64,000 nt of DNA from Myrica gale. Lineage: Eukaryota; Streptophyta; Magnoliopsida; Fagales; Myricaceae. The stretch covers positions 11,103,001 through 11,167,000 of the forward strand of contig OZ005610.1 of NCBI GenBank assembly GCA_963930655.1, in the 5' to 3' direction. The notes below the pieces were generated by a model. That model was given only the letters and a program-made list of their open reading frames with translations. It ran no database searches and was not told the DNA's origin. Positions 1 through 11,543 of this stretch are shown here, piece by piece. The number at the start of each line of letters is the position of its first letter. The stretch's first letter is position 1. A program made the translations under genes and the position numbers.

Positions 1-450
1 CTAACAATGCACTAAATCATTGTCATCACCCAAATGAAATATCAGCATCCAAGCTAAATTAAGCTATACAACTATAAGGCATCTAACAATCGTAACACTA
101 GATTGCCGCTGAAAAAAGAAGAAGAAGCTATTCATCAAAATTACCAACATCCGCCACCATCATCACCAATTCCATCAAAAATCCACATTGTAACTATTCA
201 TCAAAAGAAGCAAATCCGTCCGCGTAATTATAAACTACACATAGTGGATACCAATATTATAAGAGAAAAGGTACCAAAAAGTTATACAGAGGTCCCCGAA
301 TTAGCTAGAAATCACCACCAATTTTTTCGCACACATTTCGCAGGACATAAATAAAATGTATGCGAACCCAAGGCAAAATGTAGTAATGCTAAATTCACCC
401 ACGAAATGAGGGAATTGACAGAAAAATCGAGGTGTATTTCGAAGGTATAC

Positions 451-792
451 TTTGATGGTTAGGTCGGGAGGGAGGGCCCAGGCAAGAGAGTTGTGCTTGG
501 AGGCACGCTTTCGGGAGGAGCGCTTGGCGGCCTCGAGGAGGGCGGTTCCCAATCGGAGGGCCCGATCGATGAGCTGGGTCTGATCGGCGTCGCTGGAGGC
601 ACAGGACTCGAGGAGGCGGTCGAAGGAGAGGTCGATGGAGAGAGAGGAAGAAGAGGAGTGGGAGTCGGACAGGGCAAGGAAGGATTCTAGAAGGTGATCC
701 ATTTGGTTCAGAGATGGTTGTTGGAGCCTAGGGGATTGGGAGGGGCAGGGGCGCTTCGCCATCGAAGTTGGGGTGTAAAGGAGGGTATCCAT
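451..792 (-). CDS. SKIP17-like F-box protein, first coding exon (partial gene)
   Basis: The minus-strand exon starts at an ATG at 792-790 and encodes 114 residues up to a GTATAC donor at 450-445, exactly on a codon boundary. The stretch LDLSFDRLLES-like at residues 53-63, the block IDRALRLGTALLEAAKRS and the final ALPPDLTIK match what I recall of the N-terminus of plant F-box proteins of the SKIP17 group, in which the F-box begins right after this point. Such proteins act as substrate adaptors of SCF ubiquitin ligases. The F-box and leucine-rich part must lie left of the window; positions 1-450 read as the start of intron 1. An open frame continues past the donor, but its residues no longer look like the family. 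The family call rests on recall, not on a search. Confidence 0.75.
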
Positions 793-985
793 AGCGGGTG
801 GAGGATATCAGAGGCACCGCGAGAGAAGGAGATCCTACTTCCTACTCTGATTCGAGGTACGGAGAAAGGGATTGAGAGCCACGTGGCCTCGGACGTGGGG
901 ATGCGGGTTGGGAAGATTGGTGCGCTGACGGTAGATGTGCTACTTTGTGTGATTGCATCATAGCCTCCCCTCCAACTTTATTCAG
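793..985. promoter_or_regulatory. Probable 5' flank of the SKIP17-like gene
   Basis: This is the short non-repetitive stretch just upstream of the F-box gene start. It includes a G-box-like CACGTGGC near 880. No TATA box could be assigned with confidence. The promoter role is inferred from position only. Confidence 0.3.
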
Positions 986-1165
986 GGGATGTTTGTTTGC
1001 CAAAATATTGGGGAATATTCCCAAAATTTTAGTAATCTTTACTTTATTGAGATTTATTAAGGTTTGTGAAAAGTGAAGTGTGTAGGTGTAAAAGTTAAAA
1101 TTTTGAAGTTTGTTTGGTTTGTCCGATTTGTTGAGACCCCAAATATTTGGGGTCTCAAACATGCA
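986..1165. mobile_element. Possible Tourist-like MITE relic
   Basis: The ends are loosely inverted: gatgtttg with a gccaaaatattgggg block on the left, and ccccaaatatttgggg followed by caaacatgc on the right. The interior is AT-rich and carries a gaaaagtgaag motif shared with the clearer MITEs at 20928-21140 and 53978-54135. I could not find a clean target-site duplication. Confidence 0.35.
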
Positions 1166-1439
1166 CTTATTCTTGAAAAAAGGAAATTGGAATATGACGC
1201 CACTCGATTCCGTTTATTATATTTTTTTCCCCCTCCTTCCTCCCTTTCTCGTTTCTTTTTCTCTTCGTTCCTCCTAGCGAAAACTGATTTGCAACCTACT
1301 CCCGCTTGCGTCAATGATTAGGGCTAACAAGGATGTGTGTAGATAAGGCTCACGATTTTAGGGTTGATTTGTTCTTGAGGATAAAATTAGTGTTTTAACT
1401 TTGAATCTGGATAATGGTCGCGCTCTTAGGATCCATCTT

Positions 1440-3135
1440 GTGCCAATTTGCTACCACTTTCGATCCCCAATCCTATAGGCTCTTTTTTCTTGTGCCACCT
1501 TCCTCCCTTCTCTCTTTCTAGAGGATCACCTCATCATCGATACCATTTGTTAGAGGAGATAAACACCTTGGGAGTTTTCTAGTGGGCTTATAATGGTACA
1601 TAAGGATCACTCAACCTAAAAATTTAAACTTATAGGTTTGGGTCTAACTATGTTAGGTTAACCACCCACACTCGTAACTTCTTTCTAATATTGGGACAAC
1701 TTTTTTACCCTATTACAAATGTATATTCAAAAATCTCTCCCCACGTGTGAGTCTATCACCACATTAAGTTATTCCCCCTTCTACATAAGTCTTTTGTGAC
1801 TTGTTTTTCCAGATCATCTTGTGGACCATACCGCACAGCACATCTTTTACTCACGTGTGAGTCTATCACCACATTAATTCACACCCCTTCAGCAAAAATC
1901 TTATTTTACAACATGTTTTTCAAATCCTCCTTGTGAACTATACCACACAACACACTCTTTTTAGAGTGGAAGCCTCCTGATCCTACCAAACACTTTTTTT
2001 AGGGCTCCTCTCCTAGGATCCACCTGTACCTCGCTATTGCACAACTTGATTCCCCTTTCGATCCTCCTCGAATGGAAACCTGATCCTATAGGCCTTTTTC
2101 TCTTGGTCCTCCCTAGGATCCATCCCACACCTTGCTCCCTTCTCTCTCTAGAATGTCTTTTCCTAATTTTACAAGCTCTTCTCTAGATCACACCATCGAC
2201 TCTAATACCATTTGTTGGAAAGATAAACACTTTGGGGAGTCTCATAGTGAGCTTGTAATATAGCATATAAGGACATCACTCAATCTAAAAGTTTAAGCCT
2301 ATAGATTTAGGCTCAACTATGCTATATTAACCGCTCACACTTCCACATTAATCTACTACCTGTTCAATGAAGGCCTTTTTGCAGCTTGTTTTTCCAGATC
2401 ATCTTGTAGACCATACCACACATTTGTTGGAGAGATAAGCATCTTGTGGAGTCTCATAGTGGGCTTGTAATATAGAATATAGGGACATCATTCAACCTAA
2501 AAAGCTTAAGTTTAAAAGTTTAGGCCCAACTATGCTATATTAACCGCGCACACTTATGACTTGTTTCTAATATGAGACAACCTTTTTTACTCTCTCACAC
2601 GTGTATATCACCATATGTGAGTATATCACCACATTAATCCGCTCTCCCTTCAATCTAATTCTTTTTATGGCTTGTTTTTTTTTCCAGGTAATCTTGTGGA
2701 CCATACCACGCAACACACTCACTTTAGTGAAAGACTTCTGATCCTACCAGACTCTTTTTCACTTAGGTTCCTCTCCTAGGATCCACCTCGTGCCTTGTGA
2801 CTATAGAATTTGCTTCCCCTTTCAATCCCTCCCAAATGGAAGCCTTATCCAATAAGCTCTTTCTCTTTTGGGCCTCCTTAGGATCCACCTCGTGCTTCAC
2901 CTCGCACACCTTGCTTCATCTTCTCTTTAAAGTGTCTTTTCCCGATCTTACAAGTCCATTCCAGATCACATTATCGGCTCTAATACCATTTGTTGGGGAG
3001 ATAAACACTTAGGGAGTCTTCTAATGGATTTATAATATAGTACATAGGGACACCACTCAACTTAAAAGATTAAGCCTATAGGTTGTGGTCAATTATGCTA
3101 TATTAATCATCCACATTTGTGACTTCTTTCCCCCC
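1440..3135 (-). repeat. Tandem, partly nested array of LTR-like (TRIM-type) repeats
   Basis: Four diverged copies of one block begin near 1540, 2205, 2420 and 2985. Each starts with atttgttgg(a)gagataa and runs through a conserved aactatgctatattaacc segment. Intervening sequence is also repeated with a spacing of roughly 765-780 bp, for example tcctaggatccacct at about 2012 and 2776. Read on the minus strand, two copies are followed directly by TGGTATTAGAGC (near 2205 and 2987). That resembles the initiator-tRNA-Met primer-binding site that follows a 5' LTR. No coding capacity was seen. TRIM or a multi-LTR relic is the best guess; exact ends are unresolved. Confidence 0.5.
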
Positions 3136-4150
3136 TGTATATTTAACGCCATGAGCATAAGCTATCACGCTTGCCTTTCCCAAATTTTAAAAAAAAGATT
3201 TCTTATTCGTAATCTTTCAATATAACTTCAGTCACCATTGTATTTGATTATCTTTTGAATATTTATAGATGTCCACGATTAAACCGTTCAAATGAATGCC
3301 CTCTATCACCATTCTAATTTCTATGTTCAACCGAATCAATCCTCACCCCTCTAGCCATCAAAACTACTATACGTTTTAATTGATTGGTATTATATCCAGC
3401 GTTACTGATATTATAACGAACCAATAGAACTCCCTCAACTCGAATTCACAAAAAAGCGACTCTCATTTGGCATAAGTAATCTAATTTTCCCTAGTTAATA
3501 GAACAAATATCTAGCCACGATCATACTATATGCTTTTGATCCATTTTGAAGTTGGGGTGAGCATGGTGAATGGAGACACAAGATAAAGATGCTTCAATAG
3601 CACGTTTATTTAAGAAGAATGTATGGTGGTAACTGGTACAGAAATCAAAGATGCCCTTATATTATCCTGCAGAAGGAAAAGGAAAATAAAGACGCCCACA
3701 AATAGGAGAACCTCAATTATCAGGCTGACTATACATAGTGGCAAACCGGAGTAGTAGGATTCTACTAATTACTCCATCAGAATCATCTGGAGAATAAGGT
3801 GACAAAAGAAAGCCTAAAAACATGAACAATTTGTATTAAAAACGAGACACTGAAACATCTAGAGCTAGGGCTTTTTTTTTTTTTCCTAAGCATCTAGAGC
3901 TAGTGCTACATGAAAGGAGTATGGATATTAGATTCATGCCTCTTTGAATCTTCAGCTGCAATTTTCTTCAGACCAACAAGATGGAATCTAACAAGACCAC
4001 TTAAGGTTGATATATCGGGAAGAGAATATTATGATTGCAACAAATCTCAACCTTCAACTGTTATAAAATTGATGGATGACAGTGAGGAGGGACTACAAAC
4101 TTAACATCTAAGACCTATAAGCTTACAGAGCCAAAAAGAAAGCAATCTAA
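3136..4150. other. Unassigned intergenic sequence left of the viral insert
   Basis: I see no recognisable gene, RNA or repeat here. A 64-codon open stretch at 3910-4104 has no family features. Similarity to the virus begins abruptly at 4151. Confidence 0.5.
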
Positions 4151-4390
4151 TGTCACCCAAGTAAAACTCTTAATGTCTTAAGTCAACAAGAAGAACTTTT
4201 GATCAATTTGATCGACCAAGTTGAAGATCCAGAGCTCAAGGCTCAGTATCTTACCAAGTTAAAACATTCTTTAAGAAAACATGAAAACAAGCTAAAGGTT
4301 CCGCATCGCATTGTGGATCAAGTCAACAAGGAATTTCCTGCTCCTCAAGAAGTTTCTCAATTCCTAGTTGAAAAGGTCAGTCTCCAGACT
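4151..4390 (+). repeat. Deleted viral tail fused upstream of the main viral unit
   Basis: Positions 4151-4303 are identical by eye to 7829-7981 (ORF1, between the zinc knuckle and the protease). Positions 4304-4390 are identical to 11382-11468 (near the end of ORF2). The piece is therefore viral sequence with about 3.4 kb removed from its middle, placed just before the primer-binding site as the tail of a tandem copy would be. The junctions lack GT-AG borders, so it is not a spliced RNA copy. Lack of differences between the copies implies a recent or jointly inserted event. Confidence 0.9.
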
Positions 4391-4397
4391 TCTCTTT

Positions 4398-4410
4398 TGG
4401 TATCGGAGGC
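4398..4410 (+). other. Candidate tRNA-Met primer-binding site of the endogenous virus
   Basis: TGGTATCGGAGGC matches the usual plant pararetrovirus primer site TGGTATCAGAGCC at 11 of 13 positions. It lies 324 bp before the ORF1 ATG and 7 bp after the deleted viral tail. A second partial match (TGGTATCA) occurs at 4423-4430. Confidence 0.6.
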
Positions 4411-4733
4411 AGGCCCCGGTAGTGGTATCAAGGATGGTCTATTCCTCTCGTTTGTGTTTGAGTTTTTGGCCATTTGGTCCCTCTATTTCAAGCTTCTTAG
4501 TAAATCTCCGGTAATCCCGTCTAAGATAAACCCCAACCTTAGCAGTTTAGAAGCATACCTGAACAGTAAGTCCTGCCTCCAAACAGTAAGACCAGAGAGG
4601 CCTGAGCGGAGGGGCTTGAGAGGGTATGTCCTTTTAAGTTTGTTAAGTCGAAAGGTTGAAACCTAGATAGGTTTATTGCTGATTCTTTTAAGTTGTTTGT
4701 TTTAGTGTGACTCTTGTGTCCCGAAGTTTAAAC

Positions 4734-7610
4734 ATGAATAGGATGTTTAGATCTACTTCTTCCACAAGTTCTAGGTCTTCTGGTTCCATTCCACCCCTTC
4801 AAGGAATTGTTAACGAAGAAGAATTTGAGGTCAATGAAGTAAACTCTTCACTCCAAGATTGGAATATCCCCAAAGTTCCCAGTAGTGAAATCTACTCTAA
4901 GTCAAGCTTCTCCCCTTTATCCTTCACAGGTAATTACCATGTTAAAACCGTAGAGCAGGTTTACGCTCTTAGTAAAACCCATGAAAAATGTCAACTTTTA
5001 TCTCCCGATGTCCTTAGAAAGCATAGGGATAAAGGTTTCAAGTATATTCACATAGGTTTAGTTCAAGTTGCAGTAAAACCCTTAACCCGAAAAGGGATTG
5101 ATGCGTCTGTTTTGTTGTGTCTTCGTGATGCTAGGTTCACAGATTACAGCACAAGCATCTTAGGTATAATTGAATCCAGTCTCCACAATGGTCCAATCCA
5201 TTTTGATTGTTTTCCTGATTTTACCTTAAGTTTAAGTGATAAACATCTTCTAAAAGCCTTAACCTTGAACGTTAAAACTTCAGGTTACGAGATGTTAGAA
5301 GGAAGTCAGCCTTTAGCCTTGATCTATAGGATTTATTATAAGTGCATCCGAACCAATTTGAATGTTCATGCCTTAGTAAAAAGTCCCAAAGATCAAACCC
5401 TCTTGATTCAGAGTCATACCAGTGACGCTAACATTAGGGTCCCAAAGTCAATTGTTTGGAAAAATGTCACCCTTCCGAATGAATGGGTCTTGGAAAATGA
5501 GACTCCTACAGCCCCAGTTCACAGTGACATAACCAAGTTAGACATGATCCAACAGTATCTTGATGGAACTGTTAGAATTAGTTTTGATGAACCACGAAGG
5601 TTCACACCCCTCAGGATTCAAGAACCAGGTAGCCAATCTGCTAGGAGATCAACTACCAGTATCAATGAATCTGTTAGAAGAGACATCAATCTGCAACTTA
5701 AAGGAGTTCAGATTAATTCTCAGGTTAGTACTCCTTTGTATTCTGTTAAGTCACATTTACCAACCCAAGCCTCTACATCAGGACATGTAGTCGACGATGT
5801 AGAAGATGATGGTCAAGAGTCACCAACCCAAACAGATTTCGAATCTGTTAACCCACAGTTGATGACCATTAGTAAACCCTTCAGCCCAGACATGAAAACT
5901 CTAGAAGATGAATTTATGTCCGACACCAATTTAGCCAAAAGGACTCAATATAGTAAAAGTCACACGAAAGCTGAAAAACAAGTCAATTTTGATAATTGGC
6001 AGAAACTTATGATTCAATTAGGTACAAACATAAGTTTCTTTGAGTATTTGGAGAAATACAAGAACTTGAATTGTCAAGTTCTTACTAAAGTCAAATGGAC
6101 CACCACGGATAAGAATAAGTCAATTAGTGCTAGTCATCCTCCTGCTGAGACTATCATAGTAGCCCACAAAGGATCTGAGATCATAGCCTCCCCTTTTAAG
6201 ATTCCAGACTCTGATAGTAAGAAACAACTGGTTGAACAAAACAATTACACCAACCAGTATCTCCAGACCATAGGTAATCAGTTAGACAAGATTGAGCTTA
6301 AGTTAGATGGTCAATCCCCTGTCAACGAAAAGCCTCTGATCCAGTTAACAAGTAAACCCATAGGTTTAAAAACCTCTAAGTTAGAAGTCACAGCCCTTAG
6401 TAAAGTTAGTCAGATGTTAAAAGATTTAACTACAGCCGAGTCTAAAACACCTGAAAAGACTTCATCTAGTAAGCCTTCTTCTTCTCTTCAGATAGGTGCT
6501 CTCAACCAGGTTGAATCTGAATCAGCTTCAGATTCCGATCACCAAATTAGTGAAATTCAAGAACAATTTAATCAGTTAAATGTTCATAGGATTAAGAATT
6601 ATCATCCTAATCCAATGACCCTGACCAAGAATTGGTATAGTAAACCCACTCCTCCTGATCTTCAATTCGAAGAAAGGAATTTTCAAAGTCAATTCTCTGT
6701 TTCCTCTGACAAGTTATATGAATGGAATATTGATGGTTTCTCTGAACAAGAAATCCTTAATAAACTCCAGCATATGACTATGGTAGCAAATAGCTACTTA
6801 GTAAACCAATCCCTTAGTCATTCCGATATTGTTGACTTGATTGTTTCAGGTTTCACTGGCTCTTTACGCCAATGGTGGGAAAATTATCTCACCGAAGAAG
6901 ATCGTGATCTTATTCGTTATGCTGTACAGCATGATGAAGCAGGTTTCCCAATCTTCGATGAAGCCTTAGGTAAAGGTGTTAGTGATGGTATTAATACTCT
7001 TATTTATACCATTATTAAACACTTTCTTGGAACTCCAGGTAACATCTCAGCTCGGATCCATGATCAGCTTAGTAACCTTAAGTGTCCGACCTTAAGTGAT
7101 TTTAGGTGGTACAAAGATGTATTTATTTCTCGTGTCATGCTTAGAGATGATTGTAAAAATCCATTTTGGAAAGAAAAATTCATTAATGGATTACCCAACC
7201 TCTTTGCCCATAAGATTAGAGAAGTCTTAAGTCAACCCTCAGGAATCATAGAATATGATAACCTAACCTACGGTGATCTTGTTAGTATCATAAACAAAGA
7301 AGGTATGAAAATGTGTATTGACATGAAGATTAGTAACCAACTTAGCAAAGATAGAAAGAAAGCTAAGTATGAAATGGGAAATTTCTGCGAACAGTATGGT
7401 CTACCTCCCATAGCACCATCCCGAAGGAAACACCACAAAGAAAAGTCTTCTTCAGAAAATCAAACAAGTACCATAGGAAGTCTTTTAGGAAGTCTACTCC
7501 TCTTGAGGATAGTAAACCCAAGTTTTATAAGAAATCTTTTAGGAAAAGGTCCAAGCCTAAAACTCCTAAAGATAAAAGTAACATTAGATGTTACAAATGC
7601 AAAAAATTAG
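4734..7610 (+). pseudogene. Viral ORF1, 5' part: movement protein and coat protein
   Basis: The first ATG in frame is at 4734; the frame is also open upstream without an ATG. Residues of roughly 65-215 form a 30K-superfamily movement domain, with recognisable motifs such as LRDARF and GIIESSLHNGPIHFDCFPDF; this family enlarges plasmodesmata for cell-to-cell spread. A long, low-complexity linker follows. The coat domain spans about 6680-7430, with RQWWENYL and FCEQYGLPPIAPSRR near its end. The frame stops at a TAG at 7608-7610. The downstream basic tail and the zinc knuckle are encoded in the -1 frame, which fits a one-base loss near 7440. The frame break makes the copy defective for a continuous polyprotein. 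Confidence 0.85.
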
Positions 7611-10258
7611 GTCATTACAGTTCAGAATGTCGTGTTAAGGAAAACATTAATTCCTTAGACATCCCCGAAAGTGAAAGAGTCAAATTATTTTCTATCTTAG
7701 AATTAAGAGATTCTAGTGGTAGTGATTTAGAAATAGACGACTTCCCGTCTTCTAGTTCTGTCTCCAACCCTAGTACCGATAGTGAATCTGACACCCCTAA
7801 CCAGAAATTAGGATGTCAAGATAGTTGTTGTCACCCAAGTAAAACTCTTAATGTCTTAAGTCAACAAGAAGAACTTTTGATCAATTTGATCGACCAAGTT
7901 GAAGATCCAGAGCTCAAGGCTCAGTATCTTACCAAGTTAAAACATTCTTTAAGAAAACATGAAAACAAGCTAAAGGTTCCGGAAATCCAAGTCAGTCTTA
8001 ATAAAATTTTAGAAAAGTTTAAGCAAACCCAGAAACCTGTAACCCTCCAGGATTTACAGACTGAAGTCCAACAAGTTAAAAAAGAAATTAAAGAATTAAA
8101 AGCAAGTAATAAAACTCTCGAACAGGAAGTCCTTCTTCTTAAAATAAATCACAAACTTAAGAGTCAAAGTCAAGCCACTTCCTCCGAGTCAGCTGAAGAT
8201 TCTGATCCAGAATCTGTTCCCTCTCTTACTCCTCCTCTCCTCCATGATGAGCCTGAGTATAGTAACAAATTCCTTAGCATAGTGAACCGAATGCATTTTC
8301 AGAAATGGCATTCAAAGGTAACCATTATAGTCAACTCTGAATATTCTTTTGAGGTTGTTGCCCTTATAGATTCAGGTGCTGATCTTAATTGTATTCAGGA
8401 AGGATTAATCCCCACCAAATACTATGAGAAGTCAAAGGAACGACTCCTCTCAGCCAATGGTAGTCAAATGGGTATTAATTATAAGTTATCCAAAGCACAC
8501 ATCTGCAAAGATAATGTCTGCTTTAGGTCTCCGTTCGTTTTAGTAAAAAACATGCCTGATCAGAAAGTTATTTTAGGTACTCCCTTCATTTGCCTATTGT
8601 ATCCCTTTACCACCAGCAGTGAAGGTCTTACCACTAACATTCTTGGTCAACAAGTTACCTTCGAGTTCGTTAGTCCTCCCAGGCCTAGGGAACTTACCAT
8701 GTTACAGGAAGCCTCCATAAGTAAAACTCTCAATTTCATTGTTAGTAAGACGCATCATCTTGATTTTCTTAAAGAAGAAATTAAGTTCAAACGAGTTGAG
8801 GAACAACTCACAAGTCAAAACATTCAGCAACAAATTAATTCTTTTCAATCTAGATTAGAACAACAAGTCTGTTCTGACCTTCCAAATGCTTTCTGGCATC
8901 GAAAGCAACACATAGTTAAACTCCCTTACATTCCTGAGTTTAGTGAGAAAAATATTCCCACAAAAGCTCGACCCATTCAAATGAATCAAGAGATGATGGA
9001 ATTCTGCAAAACAGAAATCCAAGATCTCTTAAGTAAAAGCATTATACGACATAGTAAATCCCCTTGGTCCTGTTCTGCTTTCTATGTCAAGAAAAATGCT
9101 GAAATAGAAAGAGGAACTCCTAGGTTAGTCATCAACTACAAGCCCCTGAACAAAGTCCTCCAATGGATTAGGTATCCTATCCCAGATAAGAAAGATCTCA
9201 TAGGACGCCTTTCAGGAGCCACAGTTTTTAGTAAATTCGACATGAAAAGTGGATTTTGGCAAATCCAGGTTCATGAGTCTGACAAGTACAAAACTGCATT
9301 TAACACTCCTTTTGGACATTACGAATGGAATGTAATGCCCTTTGGTTTGAAGAATGCCCCAAGTGAATTCCAAAATATCATGAATGATATTTTCAATCCT
9401 TATAGTCATTTCACCATAGTTTATATTGATGATGTTCTTGTTTTCTCTAGATCCATAGAAGAACATTGGAAACATCTCAACAAGTTTCTTCATATTATTA
9501 AGTCAAACGGCTTAGTAGTCTCTGCCCCTAAGATCAAGTTATTTCAAACCAAAGTCAGATTTTTAGGGTTTAACATTTACCAAGGTCAAATACAGCCAAT
9601 TGATAGAGCTATCCAGTTTGCTGATAAATTCCCCGATGTCATCCTTGATAAAACCCAGCTTCAGAGGTTCTTAGGATCCTTAAATTATATTGCGGAATTT
9701 TATCAAAATCTCCGACATCAATGCAAACCCCTTTTTGATCGTCTCCAGAAGAATCCTCCACCTTGGACGAAAGCACATACGGCTATTGTCCAGCTCATTA
9801 AGTCACATGTTAAGACACTCCCATGTCTTGGCATTCCTTCCCCGGATTCCTTCAAAATCGTCGAGACTGATGCCTCCGAGCTTGGTTACGGTGGTATTCT
9901 CAAGCAAAAAGTCACACCAGATTCCTCTGAACAAATTGTCCGTTTTTATTCCGGCAATTGGAATCCGGCTCAGCAAAATTACAGTACTATCAAAAAAGAA
10001 ATTTTGTCTATAGTACTATGTATAAGTAAATTCCAATCTGATTTATTAAATCAGAAATTCTTAATTCGTGTTGATTGCAAAAGTGCAAAATTTGTTTTGG
10101 AAAAAGATGTTCAAAATATTGCATCAAAACAGATTTTTGCTCGTTGGCAAGCAATTTTAAGTATTTTTTATTTTGACATTGCATACATTCCAGGGAGTCA
10201 AAACAGTATCCCTGACTTCCTTACCCGTGAATTCTTGCAGGAATCCCATGGCTCCTAA
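7440..10258 (+). pseudogene. Viral ORF1, 3' part: zinc knuckle, protease, RT and RNase H
   Basis: This frame is open from about 7400 to the TAA at 10256-10258. A lysine- and arginine-rich stretch (about 7445-7580) leads into a CX2CX4HX4C knuckle that starts at 7589, typical of a caulimovirid coat C-terminus. A coiled-coil-like region lies around 7980-8160. The aspartic protease signature DSGAD is at 8369-8383. RT spans about 8900-9620 with the YIDD active site at 9422-9433. RNase H shows TDAS near 9866 and the terminal GSQNSIPDFLTRE. The only lesion seen is the frame break that separates this part from the 5' part. It overlaps the start of ORF2 by 11 bases. Confidence 0.87.
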
Positions 10259-11543
10259 ACCTCAAGGCAAAGAACCTGCTAAGTCAACCAAGTCAGATAT
10301 CCCCAAACTACTCCCGGACCATTTGTTAGTACCATTTGGTTCTACAGGTCAAACTTCAAGTAATCGTTTTCAAGTTTTAGGTCAACCAAGTCGACCAGGT
10401 CCTAGTGTTCGACCCCCTTCTATTCGACCTTCATCGGCCCTCACCCTCACAAGTCACTATGGTAAACCCACTTACTCGGCCCTGGCCTCTTTGCCAGCAA
10501 GTCCGCCTCTAGACCCATATGCAATTATTGAGACTATGTCTCCGGCCCAGTCTCCGTTAAGACTACAAGAACCGGCCCAGTCACCGGACAAAAGACTACA
10601 AAGTAAGCCTCAAGGTAAAGTTCCTTACATTCCGAAAAATACATCGGAATTTATGGTCAAACAAGTGACGCAACATGTATTCCACATTGAGTATGGTCAT
10701 CGTTATCTGATCGGTACTCAGGTTGCACCAAGTCAAAAGGATCAAGTTGCTCTCCTTCATGCGCAACATAGTAAATTGCTCCGAGCCTATTTGCCTCCTA
10801 AGTGGCATTTTGTCCCGGAACATCCCAACAAGTCAATCGGTTTCTACAAAGTAATCCTCCTTCATACTGAGTCAGTCCGGATTGAACCTATTATTGATAG
10901 ATTTGATCCTACTCAGACAAAGGTTATTTTCCACAAGTTATTCATAGTCAATTTTATTTCTTGTACTGAATGGGGTTCGCATCCCTCCATTCTAAAAGAA
11001 TTACCAGGTCAGCCCATTGGCTTCAATTATTACGATTATATTGAAGCATGGTCAAAAGTACTACTCTACCAAAATGAGACCTTCTCTCATTCTTGGTTCT
11101 TGAACTTTGATAACAAGTTCAAAAGTCAACTCCCCATCTGGTTTCTCCAATGGTGGAACCTGTATGGACCAGTTACAGATATCATTCCCATCGATCTTTC
11201 AAAAGCCATTGCCAGATTTCATAATCATGGCCAAGGCACTGCTCAGGAAAGTCATTTCCCTATCCTCTGCAGATTTGTAAGTAAATACAAAGTCCCTTGG
11301 ATTCTGAAATGGGATTATCAAGTCAACTCCAATATACTTGTCCGACGTTTCCATGTCAAATGGTGGGATAAGTTCAACATCCATCGCATTGTGGATCAAG
11401 TCAACAAGGAATTTCCTGCTCCTCAAGAAGTTTCTCAATTCCTAGTTGAAAAGGTCAGTCTCCAGACTGCTCTTGCCTCGGCCATGACCCAGGCTCAAAG
11501 TAGCCCATTTGAGGCAGAGCATTGTGAGATTGAGAAAGCATAA
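10248..11543 (+). CDS. Viral ORF2, unknown function
   Basis: The ATG at 10248 overlaps the end of ORF1 by 11 bases (ATG at 10248-10250, ORF1 TAA at 10256-10258), a layout suited to stop-and-restart translation. The predicted protein has 431 residues. The first 130 are rich in proline, serine and lysine and probably disordered. A folded-looking C-terminal two thirds is rich in tryptophan and aromatic residues (for example LPIWFLQWWNLYG and VRRFHVKWWDKF). I recognise no catalytic motif. Its place after the RNase H matches the second, uncharacterised ORF of florendoviruses. The frame is intact. The stop lies inside TAATAAA, so a polyadenylation-like signal overlaps the end of the gene. Confidence 0.75.
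   Translation: MAPKPQGKEPAKSTKSDIPKLLPDHLLVPFGSTGQTSSNRFQVLGQPSRPGPSVRPPSIRPSSALTLTSHYGKPTYSALASLPASPPLDPYAIIETMSPAQSPLRLQEPAQSPDKRLQSKPQGKVPYIPKNTSEFMVKQVTQHVFHIEYGHRYLIGTQVAPSQKDQVALLHAQHSKLLRAYLPPKWHFVPEHPNKSIGFYKVILLHTESVRIEPIIDRFDPTQTKVIFHKLFIVNFISCTEWGSHPSILKELPGQPIGFNYYDYIEAWSKVLLYQNETFSHSWFLNFDNKFKSQLPIWFLQWWNLYGPVTDIIPIDLSKAIARFHNHGQGTAQESHFPILCRFVSKYKVPWILKWDYQVNSNILVRRFHVKWWDKFNIHRIVDQVNKEFPAPQEVSQFLVEKVSLQTALASAMTQAQSSPFEAEHCEIEKA

Noticed and set aside
301..450. Extension of the F-box exon to the stop at 301
   Set aside because: A good donor site lies exactly after the conserved TIK codons, and the following residues do not resemble the family.
4303..4304. Junction in the deleted viral tail as a spliced viral RNA copy
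   Set aside because: The sequence missing at the junction does not start with GT or end with AG in the full copy.
7601..7607. A AAA AAT slippery-like heptamer just before the ORF1 stop, suggesting programmed -1 frameshifting in the virus
   Set aside because: The first two cysteines of the zinc knuckle (from 7589) and the basic stretch before it are already encoded in the -1 frame upstream of the heptamer, so the frame change must lie earlier and looks like a mutation.
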